DNA of 64,000 bases from Bryopsis sp. KO-2023. Its lineage: Eukaryota > Chlorophyta > Ulvophyceae > Bryopsidales > Bryopsidaceae. This document shows, in pieces, positions 23,492 through 35,539 of the stretch. Within the stretch, counting starts at the first letter, position 1. The number at the start of each line of letters is the position of its first letter. Made by a program: the position numbers and the translations under genes. The notes beneath the pieces were generated by a model. The model was given only the letters and a program-made list of their open reading frames with translations, made no database searches and was not told where the DNA came from. The DNA lies in NCBI GenBank assembly GCA_030272585.1, contig BSYQ01000004.1, forward strand, positions 4,092,001 through 4,156,000, in the 5' to 3' direction.

Positions 23492-25829
23492 GGTACATTC
23501 TAGAAATAACGAAAAGCAAGAAACGGGGAGGTTTTTTTTTGGGGGGGGGAGAACGGGGAGCGGGTGGATATGCCTTGCAAAAAAAAATCCTTCTAGGAAA
23601 TATATCCTGAAAGAAAAAACGATTTCCACAAATGAATGACCCGATCTCCTCATCTCCCGTTTTTGTAATGAAAGTTAATTTTAAATTTTTTGTGAACTGT
23701 TTTGCACGTCATGCAGTGCGAATAAACCCCCAAAAAGAAAATATGTAGTGCACATATCAGCAAAAACATGGTTTTGCTGAAAATTACAGATGCTTATATA
23801 TATATTTATTTCCTTCCTGAGAGTTTCCATTCTTTTTTTCCTTTCATGCACGGGCCAGTTCGAAACTAATGCGGCTACTTTTTAGCCTGGACATCTCTTT
23901 TTGACTCTAGTGGGGCAGTTTTTCTTTTCCCCTTTTATGGGGTAGAAGGGGGGGAAGGGGCTCGGGAAAGGAAAGTAAAAAGGGGGGAAAAAAGCAAAAA
24001 AAATGGGGTGATATAGTTTCGTGTGATTTCCTTTTCTGGGAACAAATGATATGAATTCCTGTTTTTAATGGCTCCTCTGCACGAATGACTAATGGCTTTT
24101 TTGACATTGCTTTCTACTTTCAGGACACTGACTTCCCTCCCAGGGGGTGGTTGGTGACCTCCAACGGTCCAACCCTGGCCTTCTGGAATCCCAGTGCAGC
24201 CTGGTCTCTTCCATCTCTTCCAAGGCCGGGACCAGCACCTCAGCAATGTGTGGTCACCCCGCAGCGTCCGAATTCGTTTCAAGGCCAACCTCAGCATCCG
24301 AAACAGGAGCCTATAAATATTGCCTAGCCACCCTCCAGGCCAGGAGGCCTGGCTAGTAGAGCGTTTCAACATCGCCCTCAAATCATCCAGGCAATGCCTC
24401 GAGCTGGTGGCGAGTCGAGATGCAGGAGCAAGAAGCCATCGGTCTCAAATTTCCCGAAGGGGGGAAACTGCCTGAACCCCTTGCAGTTTTTTTTGCTTAT
24501 GCTTTGTCATTGGGGCGATGTATAGTGTGGATGAAAAAATATGGCAGGGTGTCTGACTGGATGTTATTTGTTCGATTCAGGTGTTGCCGAAGTAAGGCCC
24601 ATTGCCCAGAAATTGTTTCCTGGCGTGTTCATGGGAATCATGAAAAAGCCAAGGCACCCATTAGACCGCCTCGGCCCCCCTCCACGTTCAACCCTTTCAG
24701 ATTCAAAAACAAGCTGTCCTAACTTTCTTGCTCAGCTTCGTTTGAAGAAAGATGAATGGAGAGATGAATGTGAATGATGTCCTCTCAAAGGATCCCAGTT
24801 TCGATCAGCATCATGTTCTCTCTCTCGCAAGGCTTTTTTTTCTTTGGTATTATTTAGTCTGTAGAAATTTTGAAACGGGAGCCTCCTCCGTTGGTGAGCA
24901 GTGGCACCGATGAAAACCCCATTTTCCACCTCAACCATTTGGCCCAAAGAGACAAGTGCAATCTGGTCTTCAGGGTTAGGCCTGAACGTCCTGTCTGGAA
25001 CACGACAGCCACTTGGAATGGTGAGGTCAAGGGGAGCTCCAAGTGCCGGAGCTTTTTTGTTGGTGGAAGGGAGGATTCCTAAGCAATATTTTGTTTCAAG
25101 AACAAGGGAAAAATGAACAAAGTAAGGGTGGAATGTTTTCGATGGGCACGGGATGCTGAGATCAGCATGGACTACCCATCGAGCCAAAAAGGGTGGGGAT
25201 GCATGTCCAATGTATGGAGCGGGGGGAGGCTGTTGGCTGCCAGCGAACTCCAAGGAATGATTGATGGTGCCTTTGAGCCGATGCTTGAAAGAGTGGTGGA
25301 ACTCGAGGAGAAATTAGCAGAGCTCGGAGAGCCGGAAAGAAATCAGATGCGAATTGCTGGCGTTGTGAAAAGAGGTGGAGGAAAGGTATGCGGAAGACGG
25401 AATCGATAAAATCGCAAACAGGTGGGGTTTAGGTGTCTTACCAATAAAGATTCATCCATATTTTTTCTTTTGAGAGCCGAAAAAGAAAAATCATACACAA
25501 TCAGAATACCCTGCACCCTTCCTCTGAAATTGGAAAAAAAAACTATAAAAATGTATGTTTTTTGCGCAAAAAATGTCACCCCACACCCTGAAATTGAAAA
25601 ATGCTTTTTGAAATCCCTCCCCAACTCCATCAGTCAATTGTTTGGGTAGAAAAAGGAGGTGGTGGTGATGGTGATGCAGAGCCAACCAAAGGAGCATCAG
25701 TGGCAGCAGGAGAAGCAGAGCCAACCAAAGGAGCATCAGTGGCAGCAGGAGCAGGAGCAGGAGGAGGAGGTGGTGGTGGTGCAGAAGCACCTGCTGAAGG
25801 AGGAGAAGAGGTGAGCAGAAATTGTGTGG
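23492..25829. other. weak plus-strand ORFs, no family recognised
   Basis: Possible exons are near 24124-24330, 24590-24720, 24870-25080 and 25130-25385 (the last with a coiled-coil-like ELQGMIDGAFEPMLERVVELE segment). The ORF at 25650-25810 has two copies of AEPTKGASVAAG followed by glycine runs. Several edges resemble splice sites, but I cannot chain them with consistent phase. A T-run/G-run tract lies at about 23531-23549. Confidence 0.3.
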
Positions 25830-28800
25830 TTAATATGACCTGAAAATACCTTGGAACATGGGAGTTTTCCTACAGTAGGTGAAAAACTGTGCTGGAATAT
25901 TACAATCAGAAAAAAAAGGAGGGAAAGTTATCTCACCATCCACCCTTCTCGGCTGCAATTTTCTGGACGGGGTGTCCTTCGTCCCCTTCACCTTCACCTC
26001 CCAGAATTTTCTCAGGGATTGTATCGTCACCTGGTGCGGTTTTTCCCCAGGAACTATCCTTTCCTTCTCCACCTCCTCAAAAGCCAGATGTTCTGCAGCC
26101 TGAACTGACCCGTTTGCGTCGTTTTGCAGATGCCAATCCACCTTCTCTTGCACATATGCGATGACTGCTCCTCGCCTCTGGATGTTTTTGCTCAAGTGAC
26201 TCTCAGGGGGGGAAACCTAAGCAGGCATCAATGGTTAGTCGCCCAATAAGGACATGCTAATTTTGCTTCTATTCATATCACTCACAGTTAATAATTCTAT
26301 ATGGTTCCCTTCGTTGACAGTTCAATAAAAGTGAATCGATCAAGGAAAAAACCAAGGTGAAAGAAAAAAAAAAAGCCTGAAAAAAAAAAAGAATTATTAC
26401 CACCTACTTGCTTGTTGTTGCGCAAGTGTTGCGCATACGATAAACCCGGCTGAAGTTTAGAGCCATCAGGAGACATCACCCCCACCCACCATTCATCCCA
26501 AAGGTCCCGTATTGTTGCAACATCTGTAGGGGGGGGGAAAAAAAAAATAATAAAATAATAAATAAAAATCAGACTTGGGCCCAAACAGAGAACAAAAAAC
26601 AAGAACCATGTTTATACCTGCCAAGGTTCGCAATTGCTGAACAGGGTAATCTGGCAGATCCTTTTTTCCCTTCTTTTGTGTTCGTTCCGTTGGTGCCTGA
26701 ATTGGTGCAGGCTGTTGTGCAGGGATAAGGCCACTCCCACTCCCATTGCCGACACCCCCAGCACTTCCGACGCTCATGGTTGATGCAACTGCATCAAGGG
26801 TGTTTTTCATGGTGGCAAGGCCGCTTGCCATTTTTTCCACGGCCGTCATAAAGCGACGCTGCTCCTCGGCAATCAAGGCCACCTTTGCCTCCAAGGCTTC
26901 CATGTGCACCTCGGGATGATGAGGAGCATGATCATGCGATATTTCAGGTACAGAATTTTGGATTTTACACCATCGAACGAAAGCCTCCCAGTTTGAAAGC
27001 AATGGTGGTATTGAGAAGATGGGGTGTCTCGGCACCAATTTGAAAATCTCAGGTAAATCCTGCCAGAACACAACCCTCAGAAATCTGAGGGCTATGTAGC
27101 ACCCCCTCGCCGCGGTATCCGCATCAAATCGGTTCTTCAGACCACATTTCTGGACACCAAAATAAAATAAAATAAATGATCCCTTGAGCGATGTTAGTTT
27201 TTCAACAATATTGTGCTTGGCAACTCAGTTCTTTTTAATTATTATTTTCGGTTCATTTTTACAGTCGAAGAAAGGTTTATAACTCAGTTGGCAGAGTGGC
27301 TGCCTTACAAGGAATAAATCCACGGTCCAAAGCCGTTTAAAAAACCTTTTTTTGGAGTTGATTCGCACGAATTCCAAAAAAAGGCTTAAACGAAGTCAAA
27401 CCGTTTAAATCTTTTTTTGGAATTCGTGCGAATCAACTCCAAAACAATGTATATATGTATAGTCAGCCGTTTCAAAAAACTTTTTTTGAAACGGCTGATT
27501 GTATATATGTTTTTTTATCTTACACTTTCGATACGCCGGACATAGTTTGGGTCGTCCAACAAGGGCCACACGTCCAAGGCCATTCTCTTGATTCCTGGGT
27601 CAGTAGACTCCGTAGGATCATTCACGGCACGTCCAAGATAATAAGATCTTTCCGACTGAAAGCCTAGAAAAAGAAATGAAATAGAATAAATAAATAATAA
27701 TAAAATAATAATAATAAAGAAAGAAAGAAAAAAATAAATAATAAAGAAAGAAAGAAGAAAATAAAGAACGAAATAGTAAATAAAGAGAAAAACTGTGGAC
27801 AACCAATAATGTTATTCATATGATTTCAAAAATATAAAAATATAAAAATAAAACTGACCAGCCATGCGAGCAACGTCTTTGGGTCGAAAAAATTTCCTAT
27901 ATACTTTATGGGAAATTTTTTTGACCCAAAAACCCATCTCGTCCATCGATAAGTTTGACACATTCCGCCGGCTGTTAGGTAAGCGAGGAGGCACATCCGA
28001 GGAGGCACATCCGAGGAGGCACATCCGAGGAGGCACATCCGAGGAAAGCAAGCAAGTGAGAAAGAAAGAAAGTGAGCTCTGAGTGGGGTAGCAAATTTTT
28101 AGAGGATCCAGAAAATAAAAAATATATATATATTATCATAATCCAGCTGCGAAAAAATCAAGTGACCTCTGATTTGGGGTAGTAAATTTTTAGAGGGAGC
28201 CAGAAAATTAAAAATATATATGTATTATCATAATCCGGCCGCGAAAAAATCAAGTGACCTCTGATTGGGGCAGCAAATTTGCAGAGGGAGCCAGAAAATA
28301 AAAAATATACATGTATTATCATAATCCGGCCGCGAAAAAATCAAGTGACCTCTGATTTGGGGTAGTAAATTTTTAGAGGGAGCCAGAAAATTAAAAATAT
28401 ATATGTATTATCATAATCCGGCCGCGAAAAAATCAAGTGACCTCTGATTGGGGCAGCAAATTTGCAGAGGGAGCCAGAAAATAAAAAATATACATGTATT
28501 ATCATAATCCGGCCGCGAAAAAATCAAGTGACCTCTGATTTGGGGTAGTAAATTTTTAGAGGGAGCCAGAAAATTAAAAATATATATGTATTATCATAAT
28601 CCGGCCGCGAAAAAATCAAGTGACCTCTGATTGGGGCAGCAAATTTGCAGAGGGAGCCAGAAAATAAAAAATATACATGTATTATCATAATCCGGCCGCG
28701 AAAAAATCAAGTGACCTCTGATGGGGGTAGCAAATTTTTAGAGGGAGCCAGAAAATTAAAAATATATATGTATTATCATAATCCGGCCGCGAAAAAATCA

Positions 28801-31800
28801 AGTGACCTCAAATTGGGGTAGCAAATTTTTAGAGGGAGCCAGAAAATTAAAAATATATATGTATTATCATAATCCGGCCGCGAAAAAATCAAGTGACCTC
28901 TGATTGGGGTAGCAAATTTTTAGAGGGAGCCAGAAAATTAAAAATATACATGTATTATCATAATCCGGCCGCGAAAAAATCAAGTGACCTCTGATTGGGG
29001 TAGCAAATTTTTAGAGGGAGCCAGAAAACAGAAAATATGTTATCATAATCCGGCTGCGAAAAAATCAAGTAAGCTTAGAGGGGGCAGCGAATCTTTAGAG
29101 GAGCCAGAAAATAGAAAATAAAAAACCAAGAGAGCTTAGCAGAAAAATCAGAAGAAAGAGAGAGAAAAAAAAAGAAATACCTCCCCGCCATTGCGCCATC
29201 CCTCCTCATTGCGTGCAACACGTGCGATGACGTGGTCCCCGTTTGGACCTGCATCTTGAGGATGTCGTCATGCATGACTGTGTCCGACACGGCGTTGCGC
29301 ACATTCTTGGTTGACGCAAATAACTTTATGTCGTACCATGTTTGTTTAGGTTCATCAAGAGGCCAGAATTTTTCCCCCAACAAATAAGTACGACCGACAA
29401 GGTACGTGGACAGTGCCCCGATGCCGCACTCTAATGTAGTGCGGCATCGGGGCAACATGTTCCAGTCCTCTGCTCCAATATCCTAAATTCTCACAAGGAA
29501 AGTCATAATAAAGGTGAAAAAAAGAAGGTAAAGGGTGGGTTTCTTCGCTTAAGGGAAGGGGAATAGGTCCTTGTAATATTTTGTTATCACGTTCACAGTG
29601 AAGTATGTGTTGCTCAATTGAGGCGACCACGAAAAAAAAAAAATCATAGCTATATTTAGCGCAAATATATTATTTTGGTGTGTTGAATTTTTGGCACGTT
29701 CACCCCAGGAAAATTCTGGAGATTATTTCACCACTGGAAATTTGGAGCAATAGCAAGCTTGTGCTCCTCAACGGTGTCCTAGACTCATCAACGGAGGGGA
29801 CGTCATCCAACACAAAATGTACAGGTCAGGTGGGATTGATTGGGCTGGTTGAGGGTACGTCCGTCCTTTTCCTTTTATTTTGTGCTCGCTATAATAATTT
29901 CTTTCCCTCTTAAACCATTGGTTGCCCTAAAATCAGATGCAGCACAACTTCTGCAGTGTTCCTTTTCGTATCTTTAAGTTTAATTATTATATATATATAT
30001 TTTTTTAATACCTGGCGGCCCTTATGATATCTCTGTACGATGTACAGAGCTGTCATGGGCTGAGTGCCCTGGGGGAGGTCCTGCGGAAAGTAGTCGTACT
30101 TGAAGATGTCTCCAATATCCCAGCGCCTTGAATCACCATAGCGAGAAACTGCAAGAGACCCAAAGGTATGCTCAATAAAAAATTAGTATTTTTCTGTTTG
30201 ATGGAATGTTTATTTTTATTTTATTCATTATTATTATTTGCTGATTTTATTATTTGAGTTCAATTATTCAGTTATTTTTTATTACTATTCAAACATTCAC
30301 TGATTTAAAATTTTTTCTCTTAACATAATCTAGAGAAGGGAGGGCGTATGGCGTCAAATGTATTTATTACATTAATTTTGGCTGGCCGTTTTCAAATCAG
30401 TGAATTTTAGTGATGTTTTAGCATGTAAGGTTTGGACAAGGATCAAAAGCAAAGCTGGTGGGACTTCTGTTGGTTGATGTTGGTTAAGACGCTTCGGGAA
30501 ATATATATCTATATATCTAGCACAGAAATGGTGCTCTTATTGTGCCAGCCTATTTTAGAATTCCTCACACTTTTTCCGGACTATAAAAACATTCCATGGT
30601 TTTTGCTGTTTTCTTTGCATCTGTACATATTTTTTTTCGCAGGAATTTCCTTTTGGAGCTATAGACCCATTTCGGCATGAAAATGGGCAGCATCGAGGCC
30701 TTATAGTCTGTTAATGTGGAGTTCTGTGGAACGCTGGTTCTCGTTCCACAGGTGGCATTTTCAACAATGGTCAGTCTGACATCACGAACAAAAAGGCGGA
30801 CTGCTGCAAGAAATGCAATGCGAGAAATGGTGAGCGGTGCTGATTCATGCCGTGTGAGCTGGATGTCAAGCAGTAATGGTGGGACAATGTGGTCCAATTC
30901 TCGAACGACGCACAAAAACACAAAATAAAATGAACATCGCCACTCATTTTTATTTTACTTCTGTGGAAAGAAAAGCCCGTCGACATCTGGATCTATTACA
31001 TTCTGTTCTTGACAAAATCATGTACAGGGAAAAAACGAGAGGAAGCGCAAAGAGGAAAAGAAAACGAGCCAGGATGGGAAATTCTGGACACGATATATGG
31101 GTGGTCATCATGTGTCCACGAAGGTGAGGGGCGGTGAGGGGCTCTATTGAATCTGCAGATTGACTTCAGGTCCACAACAGAAATTCAAAAGGCACCGATT
31201 CACAGGTGTGAGATTGTTGCATGGGACACTCTTTTTAACATCACTTTTCTCTTCTGGAAAAGGGGGGGGGTAAGGCAGATTTTCTTTTCCTTTTTTTTTC
31301 CGTACCCGACCATGTCAACATCAGATTGGCTGCCCGGTTGCGAAGATTAATTGTTGCCCTGAGTGGTGTTGGTGTATTTTTTAGGAACCAATTGCCTTGA
31401 AGCGTCTTCATCTCCTCCACTCGCTCACCGGCGAAAGGCACATGGCGCTGCTTGTCCCGGTAGTTCAACTCCCTTCTGGTGAAGTCCCCTTCCCTTATCG
31501 CTTTCCTGAGCAAAGCGACGTCCTCGTCATCCGCAATCGGGTGTTCCAGCTCCACGTGCAACAGTCGATGTTGAATCTTGCAAGGGAATTGCGCAAGGTT
31601 AGACTTCGAACGAAAGGCGTCCACCTTTCATTTCCTAGTTGGTCCGGTCGCATGCATAAGTTTTTTTTCACGTATAATGTTCCGATATATTACCATCTGA
31701 ATCCCAAAACCATCATTGGTTAAGTCGGTTTCACGGTACAACTTCTGTATTGAAATTCAGTGGAAAATTTCTGGCCACCCACTATTTTGCCTGATTTTAT

Positions 31801-33905
31801 TGTCACCTGTTGCATTACTCTGGTGGTTTTTACTCAAATTTTTTCTTACTCGCTGCAAATGAGCTAGTGCGGCACACCAAGTCTGCAGATTCGTGTATGC
31901 GAGCTGTCCGGGTCCCGTCCCTTTTATAACACCCTTTTTCGCTTCCTCCTTTCCAGCAAGCACATCCAAGTAAAATGGAGTAGTCCGGTCCCTCCTTATT
32001 TGTCCACGGTCAACAAGATCCAAGAACGTCATGGTGGCAGCTGGCGTGGCGAGAAGAAAGGGGTCTTCCATATCATTCTCGCCTTCTACCACGTCCAACG
32101 CATCGAGATCACAGTCTTCATCCAAGACTCCAGGGAAGGACTCCCTTGCCCGGTGGGCTCCCCAAACCTGTTTATTTCTGAAAATTTCAGCCAAAGCCAT
32201 TGATACCGTTCTTGATAAAATCAGTTCTTTTATTTTTTTTGCAGTTGTGTGTCATACTGATAATAATAAAACAGCATTGACGTTATTCCGAAGAAGAAAC
32301 TAAAGCAAATAAACACCTTGTGCGGCGCGGAAAAAAAATCCTACGAGCGAGAGTACTTTTGCAAATCTGCAAAGTGGTCGTACACCACACAAAATTTTCA
32401 GGAAAAGTGGCAGTTCCACCTCCGGCCAAAAATATGAAGGATAACCCCCGGGAAACAAAATTCACTATGGTGTAGGAACACGAATAAAGGTCGCAGAACA
32501 AAAATTTGCTGACTTTTTGCAGCCCTTTTTTCACTAACCAGAAAAGAGTTCATCTTGGAGAAATAACCTCTCCAAGTGTTCCTTCTGTGCACCCATGCCA
32601 AGCACCGAGCGCGCAACTTGATGATTCTCTGTGGAGTCGGTTGGAAGCCAGCTGGGACCCCAAATAAAGAGTAAACTTTCCCCCCCAATGCCCGGATACA
32701 ATCCTTATCACGAACACGTTCATCGGTTGCATCAACGAATTCCTGGATCGTCGCAAAATATTTTTGTGGCACATTGATAACTTGTTTTTTCCCTTTTTTA
32801 CTTCCTGCAGTCTCATCTTCCGAAGAGTCGTGATCATCATCGTGATCATCATCGTGATCATCATCGTGATCATCATCGTGATCATCATCGTAATCATCGT
32901 CGTGATCATCAGGGGGAATAGCTCTTTCGAGTCTGGCCTCGGCATCATCTTCGGGTTCGGAGTCTTCGTCCCCTAAATCCTCCTCACACGATTCTTCTCC
33001 ATCGCTGAGTTCATCGATTTCCATGTTAATACCGTCATTGCCATCGTTGCCCTCATCAGCCAACCTCTTTTTCTTTCTTGCGAGTCCGAGACTTTCTATC
33101 TCCGCTGCCTGTTGCTCTTGCTGATGCTGGATCGCTGCATAACAAGAAGGAAATAAAATGATGAGGAAAAGGTGATTGGGGGTGGAATCAATAATTCTGG
33201 AATGTAATGTACCTGACGATCTGCATCCTCCGAGATAGAGGTGCTTCTCCTTCACATATTGACAGCTGCTGTGTTTCTCACTCAAATCTGTTTTTTCTTT
33301 GGTCAAGCCAGCAGTTTTGCTTGCTCCACGTGTATGTATTTTATTTCTGGAAAAACATCAACCCGGGGGGGGGGGGGGGCAGTTTGTTTATACCTCTCTT
33401 CTTTTCCTTCATCTTCCCGATCAGAGATCGGTCAGGGTGCGTTGTGGTCTCGGAACCCCCCCATAGTACATCATCAGAACCCTGTTCTCCCTGTGTGCCT
33501 GCAGGGGCAGGGGCAGGGGCGAGGGCGGCAGGGGCGGGAACAATGGCAACAGGGGCAAGGGTGGCAGGAGCAAGGGCAGCAGGGGCAAGGGTGGCAGGGG
33601 CGAGGGCAGCAGGGGCGACAGGAGCAAGGGTGGCAGGGGCGACAGGAGCAAGGGCAGCAGGGGTGGGGGCACCTGATTCTGGGTCCTCGGTGGAAAAAGC
33701 TGTGGCCGAGATCACTATTGCCGTCGAGTCAAACTGCCCCAAAGCCCATAGGTCCTCAACAACGACTGCTGCCTTATCAACAAAATTATCCTCCTCCAGA
33801 TCGAAGTAGAGTTCGACAAATCTCCTCCATGAGAAAGGCCGCAGCAATCCCCCCTCCCTCAGCCTCACCACGTTGACAACCAGCCTGAGGTAGTTGATGT
33901 GAAGG
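25830..33905 (-). CDS. Crypton-type tyrosine recombinase, intron-rich
   Basis: Modelled exons: about 33394-33905, then 32539-33134, 31850-32167, 31389-31603, 31306-31358, 30012-30148, 29181-29482, 27859-27971, 27524-27663, 26618-27149, 26408-26523 and 25830-26216 (roughly 1,140 residues). Every junction from the first to the last agrees in phase. In order they encode an Ala/Pro-rich head, an Asp/His-rich acidic repeat, a SAM-like segment (TNLQTWCAALAHLQ), then the catalytic region. This has RYGDSRRWDIGDIF (candidate catalytic Arg), ECGIGALSTYL, WYDIKLF, SSHVLHAMRRDGA (HxxR motif), ARMAGF then SERSYYLGRA (candidate Tyr). It is followed by DVWP, the LRFLRVVFWQDLPEIF segment, a helical linker and a GCR1-like C-terminus (ATIRDLWDEWWVG). 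Cryptons are tyrosine-recombinase DNA transposons. So many introns with no broken frame may mean a host gene derived from one. The start codon is not fixed. Confidence 0.72.
27278..27342 (+). other. tRNA-Val(UAC)-like fragment
   Basis: AGGTTTATAACTCAGTTGGCAGAGTGGCTGCCTTACAAGG follows the 5' half of organellar or bacterial-type tRNA-Val (loop CTTACAA, anticodon UAC). The 3' side of the anticodon stem does not pair and only CGGTCC of the T-arm is left. It is probably a decayed insert, next to the hairpins. Confidence 0.3.
27350..27498. repeat. Two adjacent hairpin-forming inverted repeats in a recombinase intron
   Basis: The first has 34-base arms at 27350-27383 and 27411-27444 (core GGAGTTGATTCGCACGAATT). 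The second has 17-base arms at 27463-27479 and 27482-27498 (TCAGCCGTTTCAAAAAA), flanked on both sides by TGTATATATG. Both are perfect over the stated arms. They may be remnants of a small foldback or MITE-like insertion. Confidence 0.85.
27984..28044. repeat. 14-bp minisatellite (GAGGAGGCACATCC)
   Basis: Four tandem copies of a GAGGAGGCACATCC unit with a 14-base period. They lie directly beside the acceptor of the recombinase exon ending at 27971, between that exon and the 91-bp satellite. Confidence 0.85.
28074..29130. repeat. 91-bp tandem satellite, about 11-12 units, dimeric higher-order pattern
   Basis: The landmark CCGGCCGCGAAAAAATC recurs at about 28235, 28326, 28418, 28509, 28601, 28692, 28783, 28874 and 28965, a 91-92-base period, with diverged units at both ends. 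Between about 28172 and 28720 units alternate. The A type has GGGGTAGTAAATTTTTAG and ATATATATG; the B type has GGGGCAGCAAATTTGCAG and ATATACATG. That gives a dimer of about 183 bases. The array sits inside the intron between recombinase exons 27859-27971 and 29181-29482. Confidence 0.93.
29414..29454. repeat. 17-bp-arm palindrome inside a recombinase exon
   Basis: The sequences TGCCCCGATGCCGCACT (29414-29430) and its complement (29438-29454) flank a 7-base loop. In the recombinase frame it encodes the PRCRTTLECGIGAL region. Confidence 0.9.
32830..32910 (-). repeat. Asp/His-coding trinucleotide-type repeat
   Basis: An array of GATGATCAC/GATGATGAT units encodes DHDDDHDDD in the acidic part of the recombinase. 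Read in other frames or on the plus strand it gives false isoleucine/valine ORFs. Confidence 0.85.
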
Positions 33906-34399
33906 ACTCTTATGTGTCCGTCACATGTGATTTGCCGTTTGCAATTTTTTTTCTGTTTGTATGTTACTGCCGAAATCCCGGAACGGTAAGCAATGGCCGC
34001 ACTTGCGCGGAAATTCAAAATCCTGAAAGAAAAACAAACAAGCATGAATCCAAAATGGTTTTTGCTGGGGTTCGATTCCTCGGTTGGAAAAAATGCTGGG
34101 AGGGGAAGGCAACAGTGAAAGTGTGGCATGAACAGTTCTCGGGGAATGGCGACAGGGGGAAGCTTGGTGTGCCGTTCCATAATGGGAGCGACAGCCAACC
34201 GAGAGAAAACTGTGCTGCTCTCTTTTCTGGAATGAGAGGTTCTGTTCACAGAAAGTCGTCTCCCCCAAAACTTTTTTCCATGTGTTTTGTTTTTCATGCA
34301 CAAGAGTGGATTTTGCAGGGAAGGGATTTTGTGTCACGAAAACAAGGCAGCAGAAATGAAATGATGGGATGGGGAGGGGGCAGCACAAATTTTCCAGCC

Positions 34400-35260
34400 T
34401 GCAGATCAAGAAATGACCCCACAGCGAAGCAGGGCGCCACAGCAGAAATTTTACAGAGAATTCTCTGCGGGTGCAGAGGCGCGAAAGCGCGATCGCAATC
34501 GTTGTGCATGGGAGAGGGGGGATTCCCTTGCTGCGATTCGCGGTCGAATCCCAGAAACACACAAACCGACAGCGACGAAAACGAAACGCCGTCGCGACGG
34601 CAGCCAAAGACAACGAACACACGCTGTTGGCCGTCGCGACGGCGGCAACGCACAAGCTGGTCTCCCAGCGCACCCAACCAACCAAACGCAAACCAACATC
34701 CGAAACGCCATCCCATCGCGCGCGTTCCCCACACTCCCGACCAACAACCAAGCGCAGACGCGCAGACGGACTCACGTCGCGTTCTCCTCCATACTCGACG
34801 CTCGAGGCCGTGCGAAAAGGGGCGGTGGCTCGCGCGCAGGCGATCCCGCGTTTTATGGGCGTTCTACAGGTGCCGTACGACCACGGATATTCGCGCCGCC
34901 AGAAACGCCGTCGTTTCCTTCGAGAACCCCCCTGTGGCGCGCTGGGAGGCCCGGGAGCGGCCGCGCTGACGCGCGGCCTGGCTTCGCAAAATCGGCGCTG
35001 CGCGCTTCGCGCGCAGCGCCGGCGCGGTGTACGGCGCGGTGGGTCGCCAAGCCCAGTCCCTCGGTCGCGACGCCTGGACCCGGGTCCAAGGGGGGGGGGT
35101 CGCCAGGCCCGACGTGACGGCGTCGCATCGCGCGCACGTGGCTGGTCCACCCCCCAGTTAAGAACGCCATGTCCGCTACTGCCACCACCGCTACTCGTCG
35201 GACATCGGGGCAGCCACATCCCAAAATAGCTTTACAGAAACCAACCCCGCTTTAGTAAAC
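34400..35260. promoter_or_regulatory. GC-rich island with palindromes, possible divergent promoter
   Basis: The GC and CpG content rises sharply against AT-rich flanks. It contains two GCCGTCGCGACGGC palindromes (about 34589-34602 and 34628-34641) and a long hairpin, GGCGCTGCGCGC-TTC-GCGCGCAGCGCC (about 34993-35019). It lies between the minus-strand recombinase and the plus-strand CAP-D2 fragment, where a divergent promoter would be. Long ORFs on both strands are explained by composition. Confidence 0.35.
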
Positions 35261-35539
35261 CGCACAAACGCTCCGCAGGTGTTTTCCCCCTTCGTCAAGT
35301 TTATCGTACCTCGACTACATGTGTCCCGAAGCTTGGGACGCCTTGTTGGGAGTGTTCGGTCCACACGATCAGGAGTTCTCTTGTTTCGGCGCTGGGCCAT
35401 GTGGTGTTTAACGAAAGCAGGCTCATGGGGTGTTCAGAAAAGGGGGTGGTGGATGTTGAGCGGAGCTTGAGGTTTCAGAACAGGGCGCTAGGGACTGATG
35501 GACAGGTTCCTGGATGTCCGCCCATACACGAGGTAGGGG

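Noticed and set aside
25491..25790. Minus-strand leucine/histidine-run ORF
   Set aside because: It is the antisense of a trinucleotide-rich plus-strand repeat (AEPTKGASVAAG and glycine runs) and is low-complexity.
28074..29130. CRISPR-like array
   Set aside because: Units are 91-92 bases of continuous tandem repeat with no distinct spacers, in a eukaryotic intron.
32764..32976. Plus-strand isoleucine/valine-repeat ORF resembling membrane segments
   Set aside because: It is the antisense reading of the Asp/His-coding repeat in the recombinase.
33207..33876. Plus-strand Gly/Ala/Gln-rich ORFs of 200-211 codons
   Set aside because: They are antisense shadows of the Ala/Pro-coding repeat in the recombinase 5' exon.
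33921..35219. 432-codon minus-strand ORF and 252-codon plus-strand ORF over the GC-rich island
   Set aside because: Both strands are open at once, composition is Arg/Pro/Ala-driven and no domain is visible; the length follows from GC-rich sequence lacking stop codons.
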